A stretch of DNA of 5,226 nucleotides, from assembly GCA_030149405.1 (NCBI GenBank), contig JASBRM010000024.1:1-5226 (forward strand), in the 5' to 3' direction. Under the pieces are notes generated by a model. That model ran no database searches. It saw only the letters and a program-made list of their open reading frames with translations, and was not told where the DNA came from. The translations under genes were made by a program, and so were the position numbers. The number at the start of each line of letters is the position of its first letter. Positions within the stretch are counted from its first letter, which is position 1. The stretch comes from Neptuniibacter sp. GTDB taxonomy: Bacteria; Pseudomonadota; Gammaproteobacteria; Pseudomonadales; Balneatricaceae. Below, piece after piece: positions 4,909 through 5,226 of this stretch.

Positions 4909-5226
4909 CTAGGTGCTGATGTTTTCTTTCCCAGAAAACATCTTCATAAAAACACCCGTAATCACTGCCCCGATACCGCCACCTAAAGTATTCAGTAACA
5001 GGTCCATCTGGCTTGGATCACGAAAGGGGATTGCTAGCTGCATTAGTTCAATAGATAGGCTCAGCAGGAAGCTGGCACCCAAAGAACAGGCACACGCCAC
5101 TAGAAGTCCCCTTGCAGAACACAGAATAAAAACCAAAATGCCCATGGGAAAAAAGCCAATGAAATTCAACAACAGATCGCCAGGGCTTATGTTCGGCAAA
5201 TCTAATCTTTTTTCTAAAGTCTGTAG
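4909..5226 (-). CDS. VanZ-like family membrane protein, N-terminus beyond the window edge
   Basis: The minus-strand frame ends with TAG at 4909-4911 and stays open through base 5226, giving 105 visible residues. A TTG at 5199 could serve as start, but the family normally has another helix before the SPxDLLLN motif, so the true start is probably outside the window. Seen: SPGDLLLNFIGFFPMG, then a hydrophobic segment, LSIELMQ, PFRDPSQMDLLLNTLGGGIGA and a last helix. These are the conserved S-x-E-xx-Q and R-xxxx-D-xxxNTxGxxxG features of VanZ-like proteins. Known: VanZ itself gives low-level teicoplanin resistance, but most short members are of unknown role in the membrane or envelope. The gene converges on the permease with 27 bases between the stops. 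Confidence 0.82.
   Translation of the reverse strand, partial: LQTLEKRLDLPNISPGDLLLNFIGFFPMGILVFILCSARGLLVACACSLGASFLLSLSIELMQLAIPFRDPSQMDLLLNTLGGGIGAVITGVFMKMFSGKENIST
4918..4942. terminator. Perfect 10-bp hairpin at the 3' end of the VanZ-like gene, possible terminator-like element
   Basis: GATGTTTTCT (4918-4927) is followed after 5 bases (TTCCC) by its exact reverse complement AGAAAACATC (4933-4942). The stem lies between two convergent genes, covers the last codons of the VanZ-like gene and starts 36 bases after the permease stop. It is AT-rich and no run of T follows on either strand, so it is not a standard intrinsic terminator. It may protect or process mRNA 3' ends, or slow convergent polymerases. 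Confidence 0.4.

Overview
The window looks like chromosomal DNA of a gammaproteobacterium, probably a marine or halophilic one. The basis is a typical enterobacterial/marine-type NfsA nitroreductase, a YuxH-type EAL-HDOD protein of the kind common in that class, moderate base composition judged by eye, and tightly packed genes. This placement is inference from protein resemblance and no marker gene is present. I see no rRNA, tRNA, insertion sequence, CRISPR array or origin.

Left part (1-1954, minus strand): a compact leftward operon. It starts with a DUF2064 (TIGR04282-like) nucleotidyl/glycosyltransferase-like protein, continues with an AS3MT-type arsenite S-adenosylmethionine methyltransferase (arsM) whose start overlaps the end of the first gene, and runs into a radical SAM enzyme with a CxxxCxxC cluster that is cut by the left edge. 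An arsenic methyltransferase with a radical SAM enzyme and a DUF2064 protein is the general layout of gene sets that build complex organoarsenicals such as arsenosugars. The radical SAM protein here, however, does not begin like the usual ArsS. This operon is the most interesting content of the window.

Middle (1955-2104): a short divergent intergenic region with a perfect 13-bp palindrome that lies inside a candidate promoter for the arsM operon, plus an outer 8-bp inverted repeat. To its right, nfsA (oxygen-insensitive NADPH nitroreductase) reads rightwards.

Right part (2857-4881, plus strand): a consensus TATAAT box in front of an EAL-HDOD signalling protein with a degenerate, probably non-catalytic EAL domain. 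Two bases after it comes a TauE/SafE-family membrane permease with a GTG start, apparently translationally coupled. Convergent to these, at the right edge, is a VanZ-like membrane protein whose reading frame is still open at the window end. A perfect 10-bp hairpin lies over the 3' end of that gene.

Four start codons were moved or chosen by Shine-Dalgarno position: DUF2064 at 1954, arsM at 1281, the radical SAM gene at 216 and EAL-HDOD at 2894. No stretch over 300 bases lacks a gene.
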